From the NCBI GenBank assembly GCA_049596955.1, contig JBMYMD010000010.1:1-64000 (forward strand): a stretch of DNA of 64,000 nt, given 5' to 3'. This DNA is from UBA3478 sp049596955. GTDB taxonomy: Bacteria > Bacteroidota > Bacteroidia > Flavobacteriales > Flavobacteriaceae. Both the position numbers and the translations under genes were made by a program. Below the pieces are notes generated by a model. That model searched no databases and was not told the origin of the DNA. It was given only the letters and a program-made list of their open reading frames with translations. Shown here piece after piece: positions 16,312 through 26,040 of the stretch; position 1 is the first letter of the stretch, and every line of letters starts with the position of its first letter.

Positions 16312-18531
16312 TTAGCCTTCAACCTTTACGCAGTTCATGGCCTGTATTAAGGCCTTTACTTGAGATACGTTTTCAAGGTAATAGGAAGCAATTGTCGGTT
16401 TTCTTCCTACTTTGATACTTATGGCATGAGACGGTAAGGCTGCAAACATGTTTTCATCTGTAACATCATCTCCAATGCAAAGAATAAAATCATAATTCTT
16501 CTGTCGAATAATTTCTGCAACTGCTGTTCCCTTGTCTGTTCTTTGGTCCACGACTTCCAAGGCTTTGTCCATATCCATAATAGACAGACGATTCGATATA
16601 AGACTTGACAGAACCGTCTTAAGTTCAGTCACTCGCTGATCGGCGAGTTCAGGGTCTGTTTTTCTGTAATGCCAAACGAGACTGTTTTTCTTTTCTTCTA
16701 TAAAAGTTCCTGGGGTTCGATCTGTAAAGGATTCAAAGATTGGGACTATATTTTGCATCCAATCCTTATTTTTAACGGCAGCACCTTTCCATTCACCGCC
16801 GTTGCGCTTCATAAAATGCCCGTGTTCAGCGGCTAGGGTTAGCTCAAGATCTTTGAAATGATAATTCAAAAACTTTTGGTCACGTCCACTAATAATCGAA
16901 ATGCTCGTATGTGGCTGCTCGCTGAGATATTTAAGATTTTGTAAGAGCTCTTTGTCAGGAACAGCCCTGTCAGGATTGTCGTGAAATTCTACGAGTGTTC
17001 CGTCGTAATCGAGTAATATAGCCTTGTTTTTAGCATTGTGAAATGCTTCTATAATTTCATCTTGTACTTTAGAGCTTAGTTTGGGTGTATTTTCTTCAAA
17101 TTGAAGCAGCTGCGTGGTTTGAAGTGATTTCATGAATTCTTGAGCCCAATGTTCCACAGAATAACGCTTAAGCCTTTTTTGCATGCTTAAATTTCTTCGC
17201 TTTTGCTCATTCAATGGCATGCGAATGGCTTCTAGCAAAGAATCTGCCATGGCGTTCAAATCAAAGGGATTGACCAAAACAGCTTCAAAAAGTTCTTTGG
17301 AAGCTCCAGCCATTTCGCTTAGTATAAGCACTCCATCACCCTCGACGCGAGTAGCAACAAATTCTTTAGCCACTAAATTCATCCCATCACGCACCGGTGT
17401 AATCATCGCGATATCAGAGGTCATATACAAATCAATGAGATCGTCAAAATCCATGGCTCTGTAATAGTACCAAATAGGAGTCCAATTGACTGTGGCGTAT
17501 TTACCATTTATTCTACCCACAAGTTCATCTGTCTCTTTTTTTAATCTCATGTATTCGGGCACATCGGAACGAGAAGGAACTGTCAGCATCACCAATCTCA
17601 CTTTTTCGCAATACTCCGGGTATTTGGTCAGAAATAAATCAAATGCATTAATGCGGTTCACTACGCCTTTGGTGTAATCTAAACGATCAATAGAAAGAAT
17701 TAACTTACCAGATTCTGAGGCTTTCTTGTGTAATTCTAATTGCCTTTTTAATTCTGATTTTTCTGCTTCTTTTTGCAGGTTATGATTTCTTGCAGCCTCT
17801 TGAAATTTTTTGAAATCAATTCCCATGGGGAAAGTATTTACTACTATTTCTCGCTGGTTTTGTAAAATGCGGTTAAAGCGCACATCTAATTTTGCAATTC
17901 GCTTGACCGAACTCAAGAAATGTCGCTGATAGTCGAAAGTATGAAACCCAATAAGGTCAGCTCCGAGCATGCCTTCTAACAATTTTTCACGCCACGGAAA
18001 TATTCTGAATATCTCAAAAGACGGAAAGGGTATGTGCAGAAAAAAGCCTATTTGAACATCTGGACAAACATCTTTAATCATTTTTGGACAAAGCAATAAT
18101 TGATAATCGTGAATCCAAACGGTATCTCCAGGTTCGATTTGCTCGATAACCTTATCTGCAAACTTTTGATTGGCCTCGATATAAGAAGACCACTGCCCTT
18201 CATTAAAAACAGAGTACTCAATGAAGTAGTGAAAAAGAGGCCATAAACACTTGTTCGGCAGACCGTAATAAAAGTTGTCTAATTCGTTTTGTGTTAAATG
18301 AACAGCAAGAAAATTTTTAGCCCTCAAATCAGCATCTATAGAAGGGAGTAGATCCTCCTCTATCTCATCTACGCCTATACCAGGCCAACCAATCCACAAG
18401 GCGTTTTTATCTTGGTGAATTGATTTTACTCCAGTGGCCAAACCTCCAGAGGTAGGTGTAAATTTAAATGAATTTTCTACCTTCGTAATGCGAATGGGTA
18501 AGCGATTTGAAACAATAATATTCTTAGCCAT
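16312..18531 (-). CDS. Bifunctional trehalose-6-phosphate synthase/phosphatase
   Basis: The 739-residue protein makes trehalose from UDP-glucose and glucose 6-phosphate in one chain. Residues 1 to about 490 are the GT20 synthase: GGLATGVKS loop, VWIHDYQLLL, GFFLHIPFPSFEIF, DRLDYTKG, and RDGMNLVAKEF. Residues from about 500 on are the HAD-type phosphatase: LLDYDGTL near 505, SIISGRD, and CIGDDVTDENMF. Gene order suggests co-transcription with the acyltransferase-SGNH gene (3 bp apart). It is divergent from the GH15 gene with only three bases between their start codons, so its promoter must lie inside the GH15 coding region. Confidence 0.93.
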   Translation of the reverse strand: MAKNIIVSNRLPIRITKVENSFKFTPTSGGLATGVKSIHQDKNALWIGWPGIGVDEIEEDLLPSIDADLRAKNFLAVHLTQNELDNFYYGLPNKCLWPLFHYFIEYSVFNEGQWSSYIEANQKFADKVIEQIEPGDTVWIHDYQLLLCPKMIKDVCPDVQIGFFLHIPFPSFEIFRIFPWREKLLEGMLGADLIGFHTFDYQRHFLSSVKRIAKLDVRFNRILQNQREIVVNTFPMGIDFKKFQEAARNHNLQKEAEKSELKRQLELHKKASESGKLILSIDRLDYTKGVVNRINAFDLFLTKYPEYCEKVRLVMLTVPSRSDVPEYMRLKKETDELVGRINGKYATVNWTPIWYYYRAMDFDDLIDLYMTSDIAMITPVRDGMNLVAKEFVATRVEGDGVLILSEMAGASKELFEAVLVNPFDLNAMADSLLEAIRMPLNEQKRRNLSMQKRLKRYSVEHWAQEFMKSLQTTQLLQFEENTPKLSSKVQDEIIEAFHNAKNKAILLDYDGTLVEFHDNPDRAVPDKELLQNLKYLSEQPHTSISIISGRDQKFLNYHFKDLELTLAAEHGHFMKRNGGEWKGAAVKNKDWMQNIVPIFESFTDRTPGTFIEEKKNSLVWHYRKTDPELADQRVTELKTVLSSLISNRLSIMDMDKALEVVDQRTDKGTAVAEIIRQKNYDFILCIGDDVTDENMFAALPSHAISIKVGRKPTIASYYLENVSQVKALIQAMNCVKVEG

Positions 18532-18534
18532 AAC

Positions 18535-20346
18535 GTGTTTAACGGAGTCCCAATTTATAGCATAATATGTAATTTGAAGAACAAGAATAGTCTTAATTTA
18601 GGTATAATAGGAAATTGCAAATCTGCAGCACTTATAAATGAGGATTCCTCAATAGATTGGTGCTGTTTACCACAATTTGATTCCCCGTCTGTCTTCGGGA
18701 AAATCATTGACGAAAAGATTGGAGGGAGTTTTAAGATCGAATGTGACCCTTCTTATCAAATCAAACAATCCTACATCGAAAACACCAACATTCTACGCAC
18801 TCGATTTTCACAAGGTGAAAACATCTTTGAACTTCTTGATTTCATGCCCCGATATCAAAAAGAAGACGGTCTTTATTACGCGCCTCCAGAACTCACACGT
18901 GTATTTAAGTATATCAGCGGCAGCCCAAAGCTTAAGATCATTTATAACCCAAGATTGGAGTATGCCATCGGAGAGACCAATAATTATATCAAAGAGGATT
19001 TTATTGTCAGCGTTGTGGACGACAAGCATTACGACACCCTTTTCTTGTATACAGATTTCGATAAAGAAAGCGTGCTGTCAAGTGAAGAATTTACCTTAGA
19101 AAAAGATCAGTTTACAACCGTTTCTTACAACGAAAAGATAAACGTTCCTACCCTTGAAAATACGCTTCTTGAATATGAACGCACCAAGGTGTACTGGCTT
19201 AATTGGTGTCATAAAACGCCCACCTTTAAAAATTACAATCAGGAGATTTTGAGAAGTGCAATGACCTTAAAGCAATTGACTTTTGAAAAGACTGGGGCAG
19301 TTTTGGCAGCGGCAACAACATCTCTTCCAGAAACCGTTGGTGAAGTTCGCAATTGGGATTATCGTTTTTGTTGGATTAGAGACGCCTCAATGGTTATAAA
19401 AGTCATCGCCAAACTTGGACATACCCAGATTGTAAAAAACTTCATTCGCTATATCATTGATTTGATTCCAGATAAAAACGAAAAGTTACAAATCATGTAC
19501 GGCATTAATGGAGAAAAAACACTTACCGAAGAAATCCTTGAACATTTAGATGGCTACAAAGGATCTCGCCCAGTCAGAATAGGTAATGCCGCTTTCTCTC
19601 AAAAGCAAAATGACATTTATGGTATTCTAATGGATGTAATCCATTATCAAATTGAAAACTATAAGGAGGATGATGACAAACACGAAGAACTTTGGACTAT
19701 TGTAAAATCAGTCGTTTATGTGGTCAAAAACAATTGGCGTTCGGCAGACAAGGGAATTTGGGAATTCAGACAAGAAGATCGTCATTTTACATTTTCAAAA
19801 TTACTGTGTTGGGTTGCGGTAGATCGCGCCATAAAGATTTCAAATTTGATTCAAGGAGGCAAGTCTGTTCAAAAATGGAGCACACTGCGGGACGAAATTC
19901 GCGAAGACATTATGGTCAATGCATGGAATGAAGAAAAACAGGCCTTTACACAATCCTATCAATCAGAACACTTAGACGCCTCTGTATTACTCATGGAATA
20001 TTACGGATTCATCGAAGGAAAAGATCCAAAATATATCAAAACAGTTAAGGCGATTGAAAAGGACCTTATGCACGACGGTTTACTCTTTAGATATAAGAAT
20101 GAAGATGATTTTGGGTTGCCTAGTTCTTCTTTTACCGTTTGCACCTTCTGGTTTATCAATAGTTTGTTTCAAATTGGAGAACGCGAAAAATCTAAACAAC
20201 TCTTTGATGAACTCTTATCGTATAGCAACCATTTGGGGCTCTTCAGTGAAGATTTAGATTTCAAGACCAAAGAGTTATTAGGAAACTTTCCTCAGGCCTA
20301 CTCGCATCTCGCATTGATTGATAATGCCTTAAATTTTAATCCCTAA
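18535..20346 (+). CDS. Glycoside hydrolase family 15 protein (glucoamylase/trehalase type)
   Basis: The 603-residue protein has the GH15 layout. An N-terminal beta domain begins LNLGIIGNCKSAALINEDSSIDWCCLP. The (alpha/alpha)6 barrel includes GEVRNWDYRFCWIRDAS near residue 273 and the C-terminal segment NFPQAYSHLALIDNA. GH15 enzymes cleave alpha-glucosides from non-reducing ends; a trehalase subgroup exists. The divergent trehalose synthase makes trehalose or a related glucoside the likely substrate, by context. No signal peptide, so cytoplasmic. The GTG at 18535 is the longest start; TTG at 18574 gives a more typical N-terminus (KNKNSLNLGIIGNC) and may be the real one. Confidence 0.85.
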   Translation: MFNGVPIYSIICNLKNKNSLNLGIIGNCKSAALINEDSSIDWCCLPQFDSPSVFGKIIDEKIGGSFKIECDPSYQIKQSYIENTNILRTRFSQGENIFELLDFMPRYQKEDGLYYAPPELTRVFKYISGSPKLKIIYNPRLEYAIGETNNYIKEDFIVSVVDDKHYDTLFLYTDFDKESVLSSEEFTLEKDQFTTVSYNEKINVPTLENTLLEYERTKVYWLNWCHKTPTFKNYNQEILRSAMTLKQLTFEKTGAVLAAATTSLPETVGEVRNWDYRFCWIRDASMVIKVIAKLGHTQIVKNFIRYIIDLIPDKNEKLQIMYGINGEKTLTEEILEHLDGYKGSRPVRIGNAAFSQKQNDIYGILMDVIHYQIENYKEDDDKHEELWTIVKSVVYVVKNNWRSADKGIWEFRQEDRHFTFSKLLCWVAVDRAIKISNLIQGGKSVQKWSTLRDEIREDIMVNAWNEEKQAFTQSYQSEHLDASVLLMEYYGFIEGKDPKYIKTVKAIEKDLMHDGLLFRYKNEDDFGLPSSSFTVCTFWFINSLFQIGEREKSKQLFDELLSYSNHLGLFSEDLDFKTKELLGNFPQAYSHLALIDNALNFNP

Positions 20347-20450
20347 AAGCTGCGTTTTTTTAAAACGTAACGTTGAGAGCTATTTTGCAGGTGGATATTA
20401 GCTCAGTTTTTTGTTTTAACTTGATGTGCAATCTAAAACCTGTACTAAAC

Positions 20451-20996
20451 ATGAAAGCACTTTTTAAAACATCCGTTAAAAACCTCATCTATGCAGCTCT
20501 ATTTATCACTTGTTCTTTAAGCTATGGTCAACAATGGTCAACACCTGTCATAGATGGTTATGGCGGAATTGTGTACGATCCCACAACAAGTGTTCAACCT
20601 CGGAAAAATTTTGAATATAAGCTCTTGTATAAAATCACAGATGATGAAAAAAGAAACGGGGTAAATCGAGGCCTTAACGGTATAGCGCATGCCTTAAATA
20701 TGTTTGGCGTGTCTGGTGTTGATTTAAAAGATGTTCGCATAGTGGCTTCTGTGTCTGGCAAGGCCACCTTCGATTTGCTAAGTGATGAAGCCTACATGAA
20801 AAAATACGGGACTAAAAATCCAAATACTGAGCTCATTCAACTCCTTACTGAAAACAACGTAAAGCTTTACGTATGTTCTCAAGCCTTATACCCTCGAGAT
20901 CTAGAAAGAGATGAGATTAACGAGCACATTGTTTTTGCACTATCGGCCTCAAGTGTAATGTCAAATTATTTGATGAACGGTTATGTTCGCATGTAA
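20451..20996 (+). CDS. Secreted DsrE-family protein
   Basis: I take the ATG at 20451, which gives 182 residues starting with a clean signal peptide (MKALFKTSVKNLIYAALFIT...). An upstream frame opening adds a non-signal-like stretch. The mature part matches DsrE/DsrF-like domains: YKLLYKITDDEKRNGVNRGLNGIAHALNM, VRIVASVSGKATFDLL, and NVKLYVCSQAL with a Cys at the place where sulfur-carrier DsrE proteins hold theirs. Periplasmic DsrE proteins of this length are common in Bacteroidota; their role is unclear. It follows the GH15 gene by about 100 bp. Confidence 0.75.
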   Translation: MKALFKTSVKNLIYAALFITCSLSYGQQWSTPVIDGYGGIVYDPTTSVQPRKNFEYKLLYKITDDEKRNGVNRGLNGIAHALNMFGVSGVDLKDVRIVASVSGKATFDLLSDEAYMKKYGTKNPNTELIQLLTENNVKLYVCSQALYPRDLERDEINEHIVFALSASSVMSNYLMNGYVRM

Positions 20997-21047
20997 CCTG
21001 AGCGAGAAACGTTAATTTACTTTCCTTTTTTAAAGGATATCTTCTTC

Positions 21048-22532
21048 ATGGAACCTAAACCAACTTTAGTTCGTAAAATGGGTTTAATCACCGTCATGGC
21101 TACGGGAGTCTCGTCTATGGTGGGTGCATCAATCAATGTGGTTCCCTTTATGATTCACAGAAGTGTTCCTGATATTGGACCTTATGTGCTTTGGGCCTTT
21201 GCCTTTGCAGCGATTCCAGCCTTGTTTGCGGGTTTAGCCTATGCCATACTTTCTTCAGCCATGCCCAGAGCGGGAGGCAGCTACCTCTATGTGAGTAGAG
21301 GTCTGAATCCTTATCTCGGTTTTGTTGCAAGTTTTTCGCAGTGGTTTGGGTTATCGATTGTCATAGGCGTCATCGCCTACATCGTAGTTCCTTTTTTTAG
21401 AGATATCGCCCATAGTTATGGGATGGTCAATCTTTCTAAAATTTTAGAAATTTCTTGGATTCGCGTCGGCCTTGCCTTGAGTTTTATCTGGGGCTTTGTA
21501 TACTTGAACATACGAGGTGTCAAATCTTATGCAAGATTATTGATTCCCATGGTCATTGTGATTTTTTGTTTGGGAAGTATCGTCATTCTTTCAGGACTGT
21601 TTTTTGATCAATCGGATTTTCTTTCGGCCATCGCCACAAAAGAAGGAGTCCAACATAAAATTCCTCCTGCTCCCAATTTTCATTGGGCTACATTTCTCTC
21701 GGCAGCGGCAGTTCTTTTTTCGAGTTTTATTGGTTTTGATGCCATCGCCCAAACGGGTAGCGAGGCTATAAATCCAAAAAGAAATCTACCCTTGGCTATT
21801 CTCGTGGCTATTTTAGGCGTAGGGCTTTTTTACTTTCTTTTTGCCGGATCGGTATATCATATTATTCCATGGAGTTATGTGGCTGAACAAGCCCAGACAA
21901 AAGATATTACAGCTCCTGGGCTTTTGAGTTATGTCTTGCCAAGTGGTTTAGATACGTTGATTATTCTAGGTGCAGCCATTGCACTGATCAATGACCTTCC
22001 TGCCATGTTACTGTCCGTTTCGAGACTGATGTTTGCCTGGGCCAAAGATCACATCATGCCTCAAAGTATCGCCTACATCCATCCCAAGAGAAAAACACCT
22101 GTTACCGCCTTAATCGTTGCAGGAATTTGCGCTAGTATCGGAGTTTTAGGCTCTCATTTTGCTGGAGATTTTTTCTTAGGTATAGACATAATGGTAACCT
22201 CTATGCTGGTCAACTTTCTGCTGATGTGCATTACGGTAATCCGTATCAAAAAATACAATGCGCATTTGTACCAACAAATCGAAGTCTTTAAAAAAAGAAG
22301 CTTACAAGGTTTTGTAGGCTGGGGAGGTATAATCTTTCTAACCCTCTTTTTAGGAATCCATACCTATAAAGATTTGAGTGCAACTGCTGTAAGTGCTTGG
22401 TACTTTCATTCTACCTATGTTTGGCTTCTTGTTATGGGATTAGCCAGTATAATATTTGCACTGAGGTGGATTGCGCTAAAACGAAACAAAACAATCTCTA
22501 AGGACCATTTTAAATCCTTATCAAACGAATAA
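21048..22532 (+). CDS. APC-family amino acid/polyamine permease
   Basis: A 494-residue inner-membrane protein with about 12 hydrophobic helices. The first helix carries the APC substrate-binding loop (MATGVSSMVGASINVVPFMI), followed by PRAGGSYLYVSRGLNP, and FIGFDAIAQTGSEAINPKRNLP in the sixth-helix region. These match APC-superfamily permeases. The transported compound cannot be told. It starts 51 bp after the DsrE gene and is followed 10 bp later by the DUF885-like lipoprotein, so those two are probably co-transcribed. Confidence 0.85.
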   Translation: MEPKPTLVRKMGLITVMATGVSSMVGASINVVPFMIHRSVPDIGPYVLWAFAFAAIPALFAGLAYAILSSAMPRAGGSYLYVSRGLNPYLGFVASFSQWFGLSIVIGVIAYIVVPFFRDIAHSYGMVNLSKILEISWIRVGLALSFIWGFVYLNIRGVKSYARLLIPMVIVIFCLGSIVILSGLFFDQSDFLSAIATKEGVQHKIPPAPNFHWATFLSAAAVLFSSFIGFDAIAQTGSEAINPKRNLPLAILVAILGVGLFYFLFAGSVYHIIPWSYVAEQAQTKDITAPGLLSYVLPSGLDTLIILGAAIALINDLPAMLLSVSRLMFAWAKDHIMPQSIAYIHPKRKTPVTALIVAGICASIGVLGSHFAGDFFLGIDIMVTSMLVNFLLMCITVIRIKKYNAHLYQQIEVFKKRSLQGFVGWGGIIFLTLFLGIHTYKDLSATAVSAWYFHSTYVWLLVMGLASIIFALRWIALKRNKTISKDHFKSLSNE

Positions 22533-22542
22533 ATTCAAGGCA

Positions 22543-24189
22543 ATGCGACAAAAAATAGTTTTATTTCTTTTCTCGATCACAATCTTATCGTGTACTGATG
22601 ATAAGAGTGCTCAAAATATCGATACCTCAATCAGTTTAGAAGAACTCTTCAATGACTGGAGAGCCTTTGAAATACCTCCACTCAGAAATGGAGTGCCAGA
22701 TTATACACAAGAAACTTTTGATCGCCGCGCTGACGACTTTCAAAAACTGCGAAACACCTTAGAGGCATTAGTTAAAGATGAGTGGCCTATTGAAGATCAA
22801 ATTGACTGGCATATTCTTTGGGCTGAGATGAATGGATATGAATTCAACACCAAAGTGCTAAAGTCTTGGCAAAGAGATCCTGCCTTTTACAAGGTGATAT
22901 GGACGGCTAAAAGTGATGTTCCTGCTCATGAAGGTCCAACTCCACATTTTGTCATTGAACTCTGGCAGTATGACTTTCCGTTAAATGCAGAACAGAGGGC
23001 TAAATTCACAAAAGACATAGGACTTATTTCCAATTTCTATGAGCAAGCTAAAGAGAACTTAACAGGAAATGCTAGAGATTTATGGATTGCAGGAATACGC
23101 GATATTGAAACGCAAGTAAAGGTGCTCCAATCTATTTTAGAAAAACCTGGAGTAGCCGATAATGAGGAATTGGTAGCCGCTATTGACAAGGCTCAAAAAG
23201 CAACAATAGCATTGGCGGATTGGTTAAAAGAGCAAGCGCCATCCAAAAATGGACCTTCTGGCATAGGTAAAGACCATTACACCTGGTATCAGCAAAATGT
23301 ACACTTGGTTCCACTCACTTGGGAAGATGAAGTCTTTTTATTGAAAAGAGAATTGGCGCGCTCCTGGTCTTCTCTTAAGCTCGAAGAACATAAAAACAGA
23401 GCCTTAGAAGAACTCTCTGCCGCAGATTCCCCCGAAGCCTATGATGAGTTGGCTCGAAAAGCCGCTAAAGATTTGCTCGATTTTCTAGACAAGAATGATA
23501 TTGTCACTGTAGCCGATTATTTTGAAGGGGCCTTAAATGCGCATTTGGGTGGTTTTGTTCCAGAAGAAACCAGAAACTTTTTCTGGATTACAGCGCATCT
23601 AGACCCTAAGCCATTGTTTTCGCATTTTTACCATTGGTTTGAATTGGCGCGAATGCAAGAGGACCCCAACCCAAGACCCATTCGAAAACAAGCACTTTTG
23701 TACAACATCTTTGATTCTAGAAATGAAGGTCTTGCCACAGCTGTTGAAGAAATGTTCATGCAAGCCGGATTGTACAGTTCAAACCCAAGAGCTCGAGAAA
23801 TCGTTTATATTTTGATATCCCAGAGGGCTGCAAGAGGATTGGGTTCCTTATACGCTCACGCTAATATGATGCCTATGGAAGAGGCTGGGAAAATACACGC
23901 AGAGTACACCCCAAGAGGTTGGATGAAAACAGAAAAAGAATTGCTTCTATTCGAACAGCATTTATACTTAAGACAACCCGGATACGGCACGAGTTATATT
24001 ACAGGTAAATACCTCATCGAAGAAATGATGATGGAAGTCGCCAAAAAAGATGAGGCTCAATTTGAACTTAAAAACTTTTTTGATAGCCTGAATCGCATCG
24101 GTAATATTCCTGTTTCACTCGGAAGATGGGAAATGACTGGAGACCCTTCACAGTTGAACGAGATAATAGCGAACTACAAGCCCTTATAG
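22543..24189 (+). CDS. DUF885-like lipoprotein, apparently lacking the HExxH motif
   Basis: A 548-residue lipoprotein (LSC lipobox near residue 17). The C-terminal half follows DUF885 peptidases: NEGLATAVEEMFMQAGLY where those have GEGWAxYxExL, and RQPGYGTSYITGKYLIEEMM near the end. The zinc motif HExxH seen in DUF885 members is not present; the aligned region reads SHFYHWFELARM. It may be a non-peptidase paralogue or use other residues. It overlaps the convergent iolG gene by six bases. It probably shares a transcript with the APC permease, which suggests a role linked to peptide or amino acid uptake, by context only. Confidence 0.6.
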   Translation: MRQKIVLFLFSITILSCTDDKSAQNIDTSISLEELFNDWRAFEIPPLRNGVPDYTQETFDRRADDFQKLRNTLEALVKDEWPIEDQIDWHILWAEMNGYEFNTKVLKSWQRDPAFYKVIWTAKSDVPAHEGPTPHFVIELWQYDFPLNAEQRAKFTKDIGLISNFYEQAKENLTGNARDLWIAGIRDIETQVKVLQSILEKPGVADNEELVAAIDKAQKATIALADWLKEQAPSKNGPSGIGKDHYTWYQQNVHLVPLTWEDEVFLLKRELARSWSSLKLEEHKNRALEELSAADSPEAYDELARKAAKDLLDFLDKNDIVTVADYFEGALNAHLGGFVPEETRNFFWITAHLDPKPLFSHFYHWFELARMQEDPNPRPIRKQALLYNIFDSRNEGLATAVEEMFMQAGLYSSNPRAREIVYILISQRAARGLGSLYAHANMMPMEEAGKIHAEYTPRGWMKTEKELLLFEQHLYLRQPGYGTSYITGKYLIEEMMMEVAKKDEAQFELKNFFDSLNRIGNIPVSLGRWEMTGDPSQLNEIIANYKPL

Positions 24190-25176
24190 CTGTACTGCCC
24201 TATTTTCTTTAAAGGATTGTTTGACGGCTAGTGCAATTTTTAAAGCATTCAATCCGTCATTTGCGGTAACTGTGGGTGCACTTCCTCGGTCTAGGTGATT
24301 TACAAAATCAATCATGATATTTCTGTAAGACTCTTCGTAGCGCTCAATAAAAAAGTGTCTGGCTTTTGCGGTATGATATCCGTCTTTATCTGCAATAAGC
24401 ACCTCATTTTCTTTTAAATTCTGGGTGGATATGCTCCCCTTTTCTCCGAAATATTCGATGCGCTGATCATAGCCGTACGAATTGTATCGACTGTTGTCGA
24501 TTTGAACCATACAACCATTTTCAAAAATTAAAGTGATTACGGCCGTGTCAATATCATCGTAATCTTGCAAAGGCAAATCTCCAAATACTGCTCCATGAGC
24601 GATGACTTCTTTCACCTCGCTACCCACCAAATAACGAGACATGTCGAAATCGTGAATACTCATGTCTAAAAACAACCCCCCTGAGTGCTTAACAAATTCC
24701 AAAGGAGGTGGAGCAGGATCTCTACTGCTGATTTTTAACAGGCGTGCAGCACCTGCCTTACCGGCCTCAATCGATGCTTTGAGTTTCATGACATGAGGGT
24801 CAAACCTTCTGTTAAAGCCCACCATAAATTTGATGTCGCTGGCTTCAACAATCGATACAATTTCATTGACCTTTTCAAAGTTAAGATCTATAGGTTTCTC
24901 ACAAAAGATATGTTTTTTGGCCCTTGCCGCTTTAACGATATGTTCAAAGTGAAAAGCGGTTGGTGAGGCAATAATGACAGCATCTATATCGGAGAGCTCC
25001 AACATCTCATCAAAAGAATCATACTGCTCTGTAACACCCTGACTTTGAATAAACCTGAGATGCTTTGAACTAACTGGACAAGCAGCAACGATTTGGGCGT
25101 TGTCACAATAGCGTTGCACATTTAAGAGGTGTACCTTACCAATTCTTCCTAAGCCGACAATTCCAAATTTGATCAT
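24184..25176 (-). CDS. iolG: Inositol 2-dehydrogenase (Gfo/Idh/MocA family)
   Basis: The 330-residue enzyme has an N-terminal NAD-binding domain with GLGRIG at 8-13. EKP is at 93-95 with the conserved Lys94. The catalytic Asp171/His175 pair lies in DMSIHDFDMSRY. The lysine/Asp/His set is spaced as in Bacillus IolG (97/172/176). IolG oxidises myo-inositol to scyllo-inosose with NAD. The assignment within the Gfo/Idh/MocA family is strengthened by the adjacent myo-inositol oxygenase gene: its stop is one base before the iolG start. No iolB, C, D or E is visible in this window. Confidence 0.8.
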   Translation of the reverse strand: MIKFGIVGLGRIGKVHLLNVQRYCDNAQIVAACPVSSKHLRFIQSQGVTEQYDSFDEMLELSDIDAVIIASPTAFHFEHIVKAARAKKHIFCEKPIDLNFEKVNEIVSIVEASDIKFMVGFNRRFDPHVMKLKASIEAGKAGAARLLKISSRDPAPPPLEFVKHSGGLFLDMSIHDFDMSRYLVGSEVKEVIAHGAVFGDLPLQDYDDIDTAVITLIFENGCMVQIDNSRYNSYGYDQRIEYFGEKGSISTQNLKENEVLIADKDGYHTAKARHFFIERYEESYRNIMIDFVNHLDRGSAPTVTANDGLNALKIALAVKQSFKENRAVQL

Positions 25177-26040
25177 CTAAAACCGAAGTGTTTCAGGAAG
25201 ATACTTGGCGATTAAATCCTCATAATAGGGCTTTAATTCTTTTACGTTTGGAGGTTCTGGCGCCTTGGAATATAAATCATAAGGATTGAAAGCCTTTACC
25301 CATTTGAAATATTCTCGATCTTCATCGTTTAACAGAAAATCATAAGCTCCTTCTCTATGCTGGGCATAGAAAGAGTGATAACGAATCATATAAAGAGCAG
25401 GCTTGGGTAAATAATCTTTGACAATTTGATAAAGGTATTCGTCATGGCCCCAGCTCATTTTGACCTGATCTAATCCACAATGCTCTTGATAGACCCCGAG
25501 CTTAGTGCTGTAGATTTCATGAGTTGAATCCGGGTTACTGCTAAAAAAATCAGGATAGACTATTTTATCAGAAAATTGACATCCTACCGGAAAGGTATCT
25601 CCAACTACCGCCCACTGTGGTTCACCGAACAGGCAAAGTACCTTACCTAAATCGTGTAAAAATCCAGTTAAAACAAACCAATCAGGGTGACCGTCTTTTC
25701 GAATGGCCTCAGAGGTTTGCATCAGATGCTGCAATTGATCCAGGTCAATATCTGGGTCACTGTCATCTACAAGGGTGTTTAAAAATTCGAGGGCATCCCA
25801 TATCGACATCTCTCTTTTGTTGAAGGCCAAGAATTCTTTCTCTTTTTCACAGACAAAATCATAGGTTTGAAACTTGTGATTTAATTGATAAAATTCGCGT
25901 ACAGTAGCGTCTCGATCTGAATCTACGTAATTTCTAAATTCACTTTTCTCTTTCAAAGTCTTTGGATCTGGGTAGCGCTCTAACAAGTCGTCTTCCCAAT
26001 GATCCATACTTTTTAGTGGATTCGCTTTTGGTTTTTCCAT
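25177..26040 (-). CDS. myo-Inositol oxygenase (MIOX)
   Basis: The 287-residue protein matches animal and plant inositol oxygenase across its length. The di-iron ligands are all visible with near-identical spacing to mouse MIOX (98/123/124/194/220/253): His105, His129 and Asp130 (LHDLGK), His199 (SWGHDEY), His222 (RYHSFY) and Asp255 (FNPYDLY). The enzyme converts myo-inositol and O2 to D-glucuronate. MIOX is mainly eukaryotic with scattered bacterial members, including some Bacteroidota. It is the first gene of a two-gene operon with iolG. No uronate-catabolism gene is adjacent. Confidence 0.92.
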   Translation of the reverse strand: MEKPKANPLKSMDHWEDDLLERYPDPKTLKEKSEFRNYVDSDRDATVREFYQLNHKFQTYDFVCEKEKEFLAFNKREMSIWDALEFLNTLVDDSDPDIDLDQLQHLMQTSEAIRKDGHPDWFVLTGFLHDLGKVLCLFGEPQWAVVGDTFPVGCQFSDKIVYPDFFSSNPDSTHEIYSTKLGVYQEHCGLDQVKMSWGHDEYLYQIVKDYLPKPALYMIRYHSFYAQHREGAYDFLLNDEDREYFKWVKAFNPYDLYSKAPEPPNVKELKPYYEDLIAKYLPETLRF

